Assembly (NCBI RefSeq): GCF_018555685.1
Contig: NZ_JAFLWW010000004.1
Span: 124,001 to 188,000, forward strand
DNA: 64,000 bases
Reading direction: 5' to 3'
Source of the DNA: Aminobacter anthyllidis
Lineage (GTDB): Bacteria > Pseudomonadota > Alphaproteobacteria > Rhizobiales > Rhizobiaceae
Every line of letters begins with the position of its first letter. Within the stretch, counting starts at the first letter, position 1. Below, in pieces: positions 26,819 to 35,431 of the stretch. The notes beneath the pieces were generated by a model that was not told the DNA's origin, did no database searches, and saw nothing but the letters and a program-made list of their open reading frames with translations. The translations under genes and the position numbers were made by a program.

Positions 26819-27781
26819 ATGTCACGTTTCGCCGTTGCCGACATGCATGGCATCCACGCCATCCTCTACGCGCTGTTCGATGACCAGGAACGGCTGAACC
26901 GGGCGGCGATGCGCCGCCAGGTCGAGGTTTGCCTCGAGGTCGGCGTGCATGGCATGGCGGCACTCGGTCTTGCTACCGAAGTGTCGAAGCTAACGGAGGC
27001 CGAGCGTCGTACTGTCATGGACTGGATCGCCGAGGACACCGGCGGAAAGGTGCCGCTGGCGCTCACCATCTTCGGTTCGTCGGTCGCCGAGCAGATCACA
27101 CAGGTGCGTCACGCCGAAAGCGTCGGCGCCGACTGGCTGATCCTGCAGCCGCCGATGGTTGGCCAGCATGGCGCGGCGGAATACATCCGCTTCTTCGGCC
27201 GCGTGGCCGAGGCGACGGATTTGCCGGTCGCCATCCAGAACGCGCCGGCCTTCATGGGACGCGGGCTGAGCTCGACCGAGATCAGCGACCTCGTGCGCCA
27301 ACATCCCAACATCCAGTTGGTCAAGGGCGAGGGTCCGGTGGTCGACATTGCCGGCCTTGTCGAGGCAACCGGCGGCAAGCTGCCGATCTTCAACGGGCGT
27401 GCCGGGTTGGAAATGCTCGACAACCTGCGTATCGGTTGCCGCGGCCTGATCCTGGCGCCGGATTGCATCGACTATGCGGTCGCGGCTTATGACAGCTTCA
27501 AGGCCGGCGACGAAGCTGGCGCGCTTGCGACCTACCGCCAGATGCTGCCGGCGGTCGTTTCGACCATGCAGGGACTTGAGAATTTGCTGTGCTACGGCAA
27601 GCGTCTCTTCGCCCTGCGCTGCGGCTTGTCTGTGCATGATCGTGGACCGGCATTGCGCCCCAATGCGGCTGGCCTTGCCATGATCGAGCGCTTCGCCGCG
27701 GAGATGGGGCCTTTGCAGCTTCGGTCATGCTCCCATGTACACGGAAACGGCAAGGCCGTTCTAGGGCAGCCACAACGCTAG
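26819..27781 (+). CDS. DHDPS-family aldolase/dehydratase (probable 2-keto-3-deoxy-L-arabonate processing)
   Basis: This 320-residue TIM-barrel protein belongs to the dihydrodipicolinate synthase family. The Schiff-base Lys is K169 in NIQLVKGEG; the usual GTTGE substrate loop is changed to GLATEVSKL (residues 50-58), which argues against DHDPS itself. Placed directly after an arabonate-type dehydratase, it is probably an L-2-keto-3-deoxyarabonate dehydratase (giving 2-oxoglutarate semialdehyde) or an aldolase (giving pyruvate and glycolaldehyde). No oxoglutarate-semialdehyde dehydrogenase is in the operon. It is the last gene before a strong hairpin. Confidence 0.82.
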   Translation: MSRFAVADMHGIHAILYALFDDQERLNRAAMRRQVEVCLEVGVHGMAALGLATEVSKLTEAERRTVMDWIAEDTGGKVPLALTIFGSSVAEQITQVRHAESVGADWLILQPPMVGQHGAAEYIRFFGRVAEATDLPVAIQNAPAFMGRGLSSTEISDLVRQHPNIQLVKGEGPVVDIAGLVEATGGKLPIFNGRAGLEMLDNLRIGCRGLILAPDCIDYAVAAYDSFKAGDEAGALATYRQMLPAVVSTMQGLENLLCYGKRLFALRCGLSVHDRGPALRPNAAGLAMIERFAAEMGPLQLRSCSHVHGNGKAVLGQPQR

Positions 27782-27828
27782 TCGCGGCGTTCCGCGCGGC
27801 GGGCGCGTTCAAGCACCTGGTCGAGTAT

Positions 27829-27869
27829 CGCCACGGGGTGGGAGTCCCCGTGGCGCTACTTTTATTGGA
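27829..27869 (+). terminator. Terminator of the sugar operon
   Basis: A perfect 10-bp stem (CGCCACGGGG 27829-27838 and its complement 27846-27855) with a 7-nt loop is followed by CTACTTTTATT. It lies 48 bp after the last sugar-operon gene and also separates that gene from the convergent DUF1344 gene. Confidence 0.8.
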
Positions 27870-27886
27870 GGCTTTGGCCGGGCCGA

Positions 27887-28129
27887 CTAACGCGACTTCA
27901 GCACGGCGGTCACGCGGTCGCCTTCCCCGTTTAGCTGGATCGATACCTTCTCACCTGCCTGGAGCGGGGGCAAGGCGACATCGCGGGGCACCGTGTAGCT
28001 TCTGCCGTTCTCAAGCGTGATGACACGTACGTCGTGGTTGTATCTAGCGACAACGCCGTCCGAGGAGGCTGCAAATGCTGCGCCTGCAAGGAAAATGAGA
28101 GGCGAAGCGATGAGGAGAATGGTCTTCAT
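27887..28129 (-). CDS. Small secreted DUF1344-type protein
   Basis: This 80-residue protein has a cleavable signal peptide (MKTILLIASPLIFLAGAAFA, then SSDGVV) and a short beta-rich domain with RVITLENGRSYTVPRDVALP and KVSIQLNGEGDRVTAVLKSR. This matches the DUF1344 family of small periplasmic proteins found in rhizobia; the function is unknown. ATG 28127-28129 was chosen because the signal peptide begins there; the frame is open to 28453 but the extra residues look non-coding. It converges on the sugar operon and diverges from the RND genes. Confidence 0.75.
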   Translation of the reverse strand: MKTILLIASPLIFLAGAAFAASSDGVVARYNHDVRVITLENGRSYTVPRDVALPPLQAGEKVSIQLNGEGDRVTAVLKSR

Positions 28130-28644
28130 TTTAGGTGTGCCTTCTGTTTTTGTACAATGGAGGGGCGTTACCCGGCATCGCTTGATGCCTGGATTGTCCA
28201 CGCCAGTTTTTTCGTAGAGATCTGACTCGGTCCGATGACCGGTGATGCGGGCCTGCGGACTGGCCGCAAGCCATGTTCGATTCAGCAGAGCATTCCGTTT
28301 CCTTCCTGGTTGGCGGCTTTTCGAGCCGTTGTTGAAGGCTGCGCTTTCCAGTTGCTGGAAAGTCAAGCGTGACAACGGATGGCTGTTTCTGATGGCCTTG
28401 CCGGCAGAAATCCCTCTGAGAATCGGCAGTAAGCACCATCGAAGCGTGGGCATCTGGCCATCCTCGTGAGGATGCGAGCGCGGTTGATTCGTTGCCGATC
28501 AGAGGTTTTCTGCGGCGACGCATGCAAATTGGCCGCAGCAACAAAAGACGGTTGACCTTCCAGTCACCGGAAACACTAGCGTCGCCGAAAATCATTCAGC
28601 GGTGTCGTCATAGACCTCGCGCATTGTCGACGGGATCGTTTCAA
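28130..28644. promoter_or_regulatory. Long intergenic region before the RND operon with repeated dyads
   Basis: No gene is supported in these 515 bases. Three related dyads built as TTTCCAG-N3-CTGGAAA occur: a perfect copy with 8-bp arms at 28344-28362, a copy with two arm mismatches at 28557-28573 (CTTCCAG TCA CCGGAAA), and a weaker one at 28639-28655 (TTTCAAA TGA CTGGAAA) that overlaps the start codon of the membrane fusion gene. They are plausible operator copies for a regulator encoded elsewhere. Confidence 0.5.
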
Positions 28645-29883
28645 ATGACTGGAAAGACTAGAATAATGCTGGTGACCGCAGCGGCGTTGAGTGGCGCCGC
28701 ATGGTTCTCCTACATCGATGGCGTACCGGCCTATGTCAGACAGGCTCTGGCCTCGGGCGAGGCGAACCAGACCGCGCCAACACCCCCGCCTCCGCAGGTG
28801 CCGGTGGCGGAAGTCGTCACCCGCGTGCTTGCGCCGTCGTCCGAGTTTACCGGTGTCGTCGCAGCCGCCAAGACCGTCGAACTCCGCTCCCGCGTCGGCG
28901 GGGCAATCGAAACGGTCAGTGTTCCCGAAGGTGGACTCGTCGAGCGCGGCCAGTTGCTCTTCCAGATCGACCCCAGGCCGTTCGAAGTCGCGCTCCAGAA
29001 TGCGGAAGCGCAGTTGCAACGTGCCGAGGTTCTGCTGTCCCAGGCCGAGACCGACCTCGATCGATCGCAGCGGCTGCTGCCTAGCGGAGCCATCGCCAGC
29101 AAGACCTATGATGACGACGTGTCCGGGAAGCAGGAGCGGCAAGCGCAGGTGCAGGAGGCAAAGGCGGCAAGTGCCGCAGCCAGGCTCGATCTTTCCTATT
29201 CCCGCGTGACCGCACCGATCTCCGGGCGCGTCGACAGGGTACTTGTGACAGAAGGAAACCTCGTCACCGGCGCATCAGGAGGCGCCGCGACATTGCTCAC
29301 CACGATCGTGTCGGTCGACCCTGCCCATGTCTATTTCGATATCGATGAAGCGACTTATCTGAACTTTCTGGGCCAATCTCGCCCGGAGGCGGTCGGGCGC
29401 AAGGGCGCCTCGTTCCCGGTGGAAGTCGGGCTCGCCACCGAGAACGGCTACCCGCATTCGGGTACCTTGGACTTCCTCGGAAATCGTCTCGATCGTGGCA
29501 CCGGTACGATCCGCGCCCGAGCGGTGCTGGCCAATCCCGATGGCCGGCTGACACCGGGCCTTTTCGCGCGGGTGAAACTTGCGACCAGCGCGCCACAAGA
29601 AACCGTTCTCATCGACGACCAGGCAGTCGGGACCGATCAGGGGCGCCGCTACGTCCTGGTGCTGGGTGCCGGTGACATGGTCGAATACCGGCCTGTCGAA
29701 TTGGGCGCGATGAACGATGGACTGCGCGTTGTTGCAAGCGGCCTCAACCCTGGTGACACGATCATCATCAAGGGGCTCGTCCGGCCCGGCATGCAGGTGA
29801 CCCCGAACCGGGTCGCGATGGCGCCCGATCAGCGTTCGGTCGATGGCGTTGCCGACGGCAACACGCAGGAGGCACGTCGATGA
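28645..29883 (+). CDS. RND efflux pump periplasmic adaptor (membrane fusion protein)
   Basis: This 412-residue HlyD/AcrA-type adaptor starts MTGKTRIMLVTAAALSGAAW at 28645, giving an N-terminal membrane anchor, then a Pro-rich linker (TPPPPQVPV) and the family cores: a lipoyl half (VELRSRVGGAIETVSVPEGG), an alpha-helical hairpin (about 100-165), the second half (YSRVTAPISGRVDRVLVTEGNLV) and a beta-barrel (LTPGLFARVKL). It bridges the inner-membrane pump and an outer-membrane channel; no TolC-type gene is adjacent, so the channel must be encoded elsewhere. Its stop overlaps the pump gene by 4 bp. Confidence 0.92.
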   Translation: MTGKTRIMLVTAAALSGAAWFSYIDGVPAYVRQALASGEANQTAPTPPPPQVPVAEVVTRVLAPSSEFTGVVAAAKTVELRSRVGGAIETVSVPEGGLVERGQLLFQIDPRPFEVALQNAEAQLQRAEVLLSQAETDLDRSQRLLPSGAIASKTYDDDVSGKQERQAQVQEAKAASAAARLDLSYSRVTAPISGRVDRVLVTEGNLVTGASGGAATLLTTIVSVDPAHVYFDIDEATYLNFLGQSRPEAVGRKGASFPVEVGLATENGYPHSGTLDFLGNRLDRGTGTIRARAVLANPDGRLTPGLFARVKLATSAPQETVLIDDQAVGTDQGRRYVLVLGAGDMVEYRPVELGAMNDGLRVVASGLNPGDTIIIKGLVRPGMQVTPNRVAMAPDQRSVDGVADGNTQEARR

Positions 29884-32800
29884 GTCTGCCGCACTTTTTC
29901 ATCAATCGCCCGATCTTTGCGATCGTGTTGTCGGCGCTCATGCTGATCGCCGGCGCGATGGCGCTGTTCCGTCTCTCGCTCAGCGAATATCCGTCCGTCA
30001 CCCCGCCGACGGTGCAGGTGACGGCAAGCTATCCTGGTGCAAATCCCGAAGTGATCGCCGAGACGGTGGCCTCTCCGCTCGAACAGTCGATCAACGGGGT
30101 CGAAGGCATGCTCTATATGAGCTCTCAGGCCGCGACCGACGGCCGGATGACGCTCACCGTCACCTTCGCGCAGGGCACCGATCCTGACATGGCGCAGATT
30201 CAGGTGCAGAACCGCGTGTCGCGGGCGCTGCCACGCCTGCCGGAAGAAGTTCAGCGCATCGGCGTCGTCACGCAAAAGACGTCCCCCGACATCCTGATGG
30301 TGGTTCATCTCGTATCACCCGACAAACGCTACGATCCGCTCTACATCTCCAACTTTGCCACCCTCCAGATCCGCGACACGCTCGCCCGCCTGCCCGGGGT
30401 CGGCGACGTCATCATTTGGGGCGCCGGCGAATACGCCATGCGCGTCTGGCTGGACCCCGCCAAGGTTGCCGCGCGCGGCATGACCGCGAGCGATGTCGTC
30501 GCCGCCATTCGCGAACAAAACGTCCAGGTCGCAGCCGGCTCGGTTGGCCAGCAGCCGTCGGCGGCAGCCAGCTATGAGGTCACGGTCAGTACGTTGGGGC
30601 GACTGTCCCGCGAGGAACAATTCGGCGAAATCGTCATCAAGACAGGTGATGACGGGCAGATCGTGCGCCTGCGCGACGTTGCCCGGATTGGTCTCGGCGC
30701 CGATGGCTATGCGTTGCGTAGCCTGCTCGACGGTGAGCCGGCCGTCGCGATACAGATCATCCAACGGCCTGGTGCAAATGCGCTGGATGTCTCCAACGCC
30801 GTGCACGCCGAGATGGAGCAGTTGCAGCAAGGTTTTCCAGAGGGCCTGGAATACCGGATTGCCTACGATCCGACCGTCTTCGTACGCGCGTCGCTCGCCG
30901 CCGTCATGACGACGTTGCTCGAAGCGATCGTCTTGGTCGTCATCGTCGTCGTCCTGTTTCTGCAGACGTGGCGTGCTTCCATCATTCCGCTGGTTGCCGT
31001 GCCCATATCGCTCGTCGGCACGCTTGCGGTGATGTATCTCATGGGTTTCTCGCTCAACACATTGTCGCTGTTTGGCCTGGTTCTTTCGATTGGCATTGTG
31101 GTCGACGACGCCATCGTTGTGGTCGAGAATGTCGAACGGCACATCGGTCTTGGCGAAACGCCGAAGGAAGCGGCCCGCAAGGCGATGGATGAGGTGACCG
31201 CCCCGATCATCGCGATCACTTCAGTCCTTGCCGCTGTGTTCATTCCGTCCGCGTTTCTGTCGGGCCTTCAGGGTGAGTTCTACCGCCAGTTCGCGGTGAC
31301 GATCGCGATCTCGACGGTACTTTCGGCGATCAACTCGCTGACGCTTTCGCCGGCATTGGCCGCCATGCTGCTGAAACCGCATCATGATGGAGCCCGCCGC
31401 GATTGGCTGACCCGTGGCATCGACTTCATGTTCGGAAGGTTCTTCCGGCTGTTCAACCGCTTCTTCGACAGGGCGTCGAATGCCTATGTCGGAACCGCGC
31501 GCCGCGCCATCCGCATCAGCGGCGTGGTCTTCGTCATCTATGCGGGGCTTCTGGGGGCGACGTATCTCGGCTTTCAAAGCATCCCGAGCGGCTTCGTGCC
31601 TGCGCAGGACAAATACTACCTCGTCGGCATTGCGCAGTTGCCCTCGGGTGCCTCGCTCGACCGCACCGAAGCCGTCGTCAAGGAGATGTCCAGGATTGCG
31701 CTGGCCGAGCCCGGCGTCGAAAGCATCGTTGCCTTTCCAGGCCTCTCGGTGAACGGCTTCGTCAACCTGCCCAATGCCGCGGTGGTCTTCGCCATGCTCG
31801 ACCCCTTCGATCAGCGCAAGGATCCGTCGCTTTCGGCCAACGCCATCGCCGGGCGCTTGATGGGCAAATACAGCCAGATCCCCGACGGCTTCGTCGGCAT
31901 CTTCCCGCCGCCGCCTGTCCCCGGGCTCGGCACGACAGGTGGCTTCAAGCTTCAGGTCGAGGATCGCGCCGGCATGGGGCTCGAGGCCCTGGCCAAGGTG
32001 CAGGGCGAGATCATGGCCAAGGCGGCTGCGGCACCTGAACTCGCTGGCATGATGGCGAGTTTTCAGGTCAATGCGCCGCAGGTCCATGTCGACCTCGACC
32101 GCGTCAAGGCAAAGACGCAGCACGTTCCGCTGACGGGGATTTTCGAGACCCTGCAGGTCAATCTCGGCTCGCTCTACGCGAACGACTTCAACCGCTTCGG
32201 CCGCACCTATCGCGTCATCGTGCAGGCCGATGCGCCCTTCCGCGCCGAGGTGGACGACATCGCACGCCTGAAGGTTCGCAATGCCGCCGGCGAAATGGTG
32301 CCGCTTGCGGCACTTGCCACCATTGCTACCAGCTCGGGCCCCGACCGTGTGATGCACTACAACGGCTATCCATCAGTGGACATTACGGGAGGGCCTGCGG
32401 CCGGCTATTCGTCCGGTCAGGCGACGGCGGCAATGGAGAAGATCTTGCGCGAGACGCTACCGGCCGGCATGGCGTTCGAGTGGACCGATCTGATATTCCA
32501 GGAGAAACAGGCCGGCAATACCGCCATGATCGTGTTCCCGCTCGCAGTCCTGCTGGCGTTCCTGATCCTGGCGGCACAGTACAACAGCTGGTCCTTGCCG
32601 TTTGCTGTCCTGCTCATCGCGCCGCTGGCCGTGCTCTCGGCAATCGGAGGGGTTTGGCTCTCGAACGGCGACAACAACATCTTCACGCAGATCGCGTTTG
32701 TCGTCCTTGTCGGGCTTGCGGCCAAGAACGCGATCCTCATCGTCGAGTTTGCCCATGAGGAGGAAAAGAAGGGCAGCGATCCTCTGGCGGCGGTGCTCGA

Positions 32801-33065
32801 AGCCGCGCGCCTGCGTTTGAGGCCGATCCTGATGACCTCGCTTGCCTTCATCGCCGGCGTCGTGCCCTTGGTCATCGCGACCGGCGCCGGTGCCGAGATG
32901 CGCCATGCCATGGGCATCGCCGTGTTCGCCGGCATGCTTGGCGTCACTGTGTTCGGATTGGTGCTAACGCCCGTCTTCTACGTCGTGATCAGACGGCTCG
33001 TGCTGCGTCGCGAGCGCAACATCGGAGCGACGATGGCCGCCTCCGACAGCGATCTCGTTCACTAG
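29880..33065 (+). CDS. RND multidrug efflux pump, inner-membrane transporter (AcrB/MexB type)
   Basis: This 1061-residue pump has the normal length of the HAE1 family. It begins MSLPHFFINRPIFAIVLSALM, has 12 predicted transmembrane helices and two large periplasmic loops, and keeps the proton-relay acids of helix 4 in IGIVVDDAIVVVENVERH and the helix 10 Lys in LVGLAAKNAILIVEFA. The family-defining GQATAAMEKI and LPPGM-like (LPAGMAFEWTDL) segments are present. It exports amphiphilic or toxic compounds by proton antiport. The tight overlap with the adaptor gene shows an adaptor-pump operon. Confidence 0.95.
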   Translation: MSLPHFFINRPIFAIVLSALMLIAGAMALFRLSLSEYPSVTPPTVQVTASYPGANPEVIAETVASPLEQSINGVEGMLYMSSQAATDGRMTLTVTFAQGTDPDMAQIQVQNRVSRALPRLPEEVQRIGVVTQKTSPDILMVVHLVSPDKRYDPLYISNFATLQIRDTLARLPGVGDVIIWGAGEYAMRVWLDPAKVAARGMTASDVVAAIREQNVQVAAGSVGQQPSAAASYEVTVSTLGRLSREEQFGEIVIKTGDDGQIVRLRDVARIGLGADGYALRSLLDGEPAVAIQIIQRPGANALDVSNAVHAEMEQLQQGFPEGLEYRIAYDPTVFVRASLAAVMTTLLEAIVLVVIVVVLFLQTWRASIIPLVAVPISLVGTLAVMYLMGFSLNTLSLFGLVLSIGIVVDDAIVVVENVERHIGLGETPKEAARKAMDEVTAPIIAITSVLAAVFIPSAFLSGLQGEFYRQFAVTIAISTVLSAINSLTLSPALAAMLLKPHHDGARRDWLTRGIDFMFGRFFRLFNRFFDRASNAYVGTARRAIRISGVVFVIYAGLLGATYLGFQSIPSGFVPAQDKYYLVGIAQLPSGASLDRTEAVVKEMSRIALAEPGVESIVAFPGLSVNGFVNLPNAAVVFAMLDPFDQRKDPSLSANAIAGRLMGKYSQIPDGFVGIFPPPPVPGLGTTGGFKLQVEDRAGMGLEALAKVQGEIMAKAAAAPELAGMMASFQVNAPQVHVDLDRVKAKTQHVPLTGIFETLQVNLGSLYANDFNRFGRTYRVIVQADAPFRAEVDDIARLKVRNAAGEMVPLAALATIATSSGPDRVMHYNGYPSVDITGGPAAGYSSGQATAAMEKILRETLPAGMAFEWTDLIFQEKQAGNTAMIVFPLAVLLAFLILAAQYNSWSLPFAVLLIAPLAVLSAIGGVWLSNGDNNIFTQIAFVVLVGLAAKNAILIVEFAHEEEKKGSDPLAAVLEAARLRLRPILMTSLAFIAGVVPLVIATGAGAEMRHAMGIAVFAGMLGVTVFGLVLTPVFYVVIRRLVLRRERNIGATMAASDSDLVH

Positions 33066-33158
33066 ATGTTGAGTCCAGGCATTGGTGTTGGTGGCAAGCC
33101 CAAGACGACATTCTTCCGGCCGGCCCTGGCGAGTGACGACAAAGCACGAACGAGAGCG

Positions 33159-33721
33159 CTACGCTTGGCGATGAGCCACGATAGACAGGCAGCGGACGGG
33201 CAATTTGGCAAGCTCGTCGGCACCGTGCTGGGTCGCTGCGTCGAAGAACAGGCTGTCACCTGGGGTCAGCCTGTAGGGGATTGCCCCATGCCGGAACACG
33301 ATTTCGCCTTGCAGTATGTAAAGGAAAACCATGCCTTGATGACTGCTTACCGGGAACACGTCGGTCTCGCATGTGAGAGTGATACAGGGCTCGACACGCA
33401 GTCCGGGCCAAGGGACTTGCATTCATGGCTGGCTGGCTCGAAGCCAGGAGCAGCGTCGCTGCCGGATCTTACGAAGACGGCAGTGCGCTCAGATTCGAAG
33501 CGGCTCACCAACCAGGTAATCGGCACGGCCAGGCCGCGTGATATCGCTTGCAAAGTCGTCAGGGAGGGTGAAATACCTCCGTTCTCGATTGTCGACAGCA
33601 TGCCGACCGACAGGTTGGCAGCCATCGCCAGGTCGCTCACCTTCATGCCGTGCCTGGTTCGAAAGGCGCGGACCTCCCGACCAATTGCGTTGTGCAACAA
33701 TGGTTCCCTGGCTTTTTTCAT
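33159..33721 (-). pseudogene. XRE-cupin transcriptional regulator, frameshifted
   Basis: Two adjacent minus-strand frames together make one regulator of about 185 residues. The first (from ATG 33719-33721; upstream ATG at 33799 also in frame) gives an XRE HTH: MKKAREPLLHNAIGREVRAF, then LSVGMLSTIENGGISPSLTT. Near 33420 similarity moves to a second frame giving the cupin sensor domain: ITLTCETDVFPVSSHQGMVF, EIVFRHGAIPYRLTPGDSLF, ending at 33159. The join is also shorter than in family members. Such regulators often control amine or amino-acid genes. Either it is inactivated or there is a sequencing error. It lies beside the NCS1 permease gene. Confidence 0.7.
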
Positions 33722-33824
33722 GATCGCTGGAATCCGGAACCATGTGCTGATGCAGGGGTGCGGCGTTGGCAAGTTCAGGTGACTTGGGTGATCCGTCACA
33801 TGAACGGATCACCCAAAATCGAGA

Positions 33825-35240
33825 TCAATATCCGCCGCGCCTTGCCGGCATCACCATCGTCCTGGTCAGGACGTAGTGAACGATCGCCGCTACAAAGCAG
33901 GCGGGCACCGAGGCGCTGACCCAGACGAACGGACCATGCGCTGCCAGCGATTGCGGATCGAACAGCGCATAATAGACAGCGCCGCCGGCGGCCAAAGCCA
34001 CGAACGATGCCGGGTTGATGCCGCCCCAGAAGGCGTAGTCGGAATCGGCACCGTCGTTGAAGACATCGCATTGCTTGATGCGGCCGCGACGCAGGATCAG
34101 GTAATCGACCGCCGTCACGCCTGAAAGGGGTGCAAAGCCGAGCGCGGTCCAGGCCAGAAACTTGAAGAAGTTGTCGTAGATCTGGCCAGGGAAGAAGGCG
34201 ATGACGATGACTGGAAGAAACAGCGCGCCAGTCAGCACCCCCCATGGGAGCGCTTCGAAATAGCGCCCACCCGCTTGCCGCATCGCCAGGCACATGCCGT
34301 AGAAGATGCTGACGATGGCGGTAATGTTTGCCAGGCCAACGAACAGCAGGGCTGTCACGCCGACAAAGGCGCCACCCAGCGGGATCATCCAAGCGGTAGG
34401 GTCATGCGATCCCAGGCTGAGCGCTGCAAACAGGCCAACCAGTTCGCCGAGCACAGCTGCTGCGAAGATGCCGATCAGGTTTGGCCACAGCGCTGCGCGC
34501 GGGGTGCGCGTGAACCGCGAGATGTTGCCCAGCACCGGCCACCAGCCAAAACCGGCCGCCAGATTGAATTCGACCGCGATCATGAAGTTGATCCGCTTGT
34601 CATCAAACGGCGCAAGAGGCGCGGCATTGGCGATGTCGCTCCAGCTCTTGTGGCTGAAGATGAGAAACAGGATGCCGAAGCATAAGATGAGCTTGCCAGG
34701 GCCGACAAAGCGGTTGAGCCATTTGACGGCGGTTGGGCCCTTCCATAGCAAGAGCCACGAGATCGCGATCGCGAGGATTGCGAACAGCGTGACCCCGAGG
34801 TCGTTTTCGCCGATATGCGTGCCGCCGACCTGGTTCATGACGCCGCTGATCGCGCGCCCGAACATGATCGACAGAACCGCCGACCAGCCGACGCCGTAGA
34901 TGGCCAGGAAAAATCCGACAAGGATCAGGATGCCGGTTGGTCCAAAAACGCTGCGCATCAGAGTGAACTGCTCGATGCCGAACTTGCCGGTCGAGATGCA
35001 GACGCTGACGGCCATGATCGACACGCCGATGACGTTGCCGATGATGATCGCATAGATGCCGTCGCGTGCTCCGACGACCAGGGCGGTGCTGCCGCCGAGC
35101 AGGAAGGCCCATGTGGCTATGGCGAGACCGATATTGATCCATGAATGATCGATGAAACCTAGCTCGCGCTCTTCTTTCAGCACCGGCAGCGTGCCGAAGG
35201 CGGCACTGGCGCCGGTGAATTTTGGTGCGGGGGCGGCCAT
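33825..35240 (-). CDS. NCS1-family permease (purine/cytosine/allantoin-type)
   Basis: This 471-residue transporter starts MAAPAPKFTGASAAFGTLPV at 35240; GGAGGGAAC lies just upstream. It has about 12 hydrophobic segments and NCS1 features (FIDHSWINIGLAIATWAFLLGG; GPGKLILCFGILFLIF; GFAPLSGVTAVDYLILRRG). NCS1 proteins import nitrogen heterocycles and related polar compounds by cation symport. Its start codon shares one base with the stop of a small membrane protein gene. It is divergent from the tetR-hypBA-ureohydrolase operon, so a guanidine- or biguanide-like substrate for that enzyme is likely, but this is inference. Confidence 0.88.
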   Translation of the reverse strand: MAAPAPKFTGASAAFGTLPVLKEERELGFIDHSWINIGLAIATWAFLLGGSTALVVGARDGIYAIIIGNVIGVSIMAVSVCISTGKFGIEQFTLMRSVFGPTGILILVGFFLAIYGVGWSAVLSIMFGRAISGVMNQVGGTHIGENDLGVTLFAILAIAISWLLLWKGPTAVKWLNRFVGPGKLILCFGILFLIFSHKSWSDIANAAPLAPFDDKRINFMIAVEFNLAAGFGWWPVLGNISRFTRTPRAALWPNLIGIFAAAVLGELVGLFAALSLGSHDPTAWMIPLGGAFVGVTALLFVGLANITAIVSIFYGMCLAMRQAGGRYFEALPWGVLTGALFLPVIVIAFFPGQIYDNFFKFLAWTALGFAPLSGVTAVDYLILRRGRIKQCDVFNDGADSDYAFWGGINPASFVALAAGGAVYYALFDPQSLAAHGPFVWVSASVPACFVAAIVHYVLTRTMVMPARRGGY

Positions 35241-35431
35241 CAGTTCCCTCCACTCCACATGGCGAGCGCGCCGATCAATATCGCCGCCGTTACGATGAAC
35301 CAGATGCCGATCTCCCGACCCGATATGTCGGCCCGGGCCGGATCTTCATAGCCGGGGGCTGAAATGATGTTCAGTCGTCGGTTCAATTCCCGACGTATTT
35401 CATTGTCTGGATTTTCTGAAGCGATAGTCAT
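35240..35431 (-). CDS. Small single-span membrane protein co-translated with the NCS1 permease
   Basis: This 63-residue protein starts MTIASENPDNEIRRELNRRL; ATG 35429-35431 follows a strong GGAGGAGG. The first 40 residues are polar and charged (LNIISAPGYEDPARADISGR) and the C-terminal part is one hydrophobic helix (EIGIWFIVTAAILIGALAMW). Its TGA overlaps the permease ATG by one base, so translation is coupled. I do not recognise the family. Size, topology and coupling suggest an accessory subunit of the transporter. It could be compared with small partner proteins known for other secondary carriers. Confidence 0.7.
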   Translation of the reverse strand: MTIASENPDNEIRRELNRRLNIISAPGYEDPARADISGREIGIWFIVTAAILIGALAMWSGGN

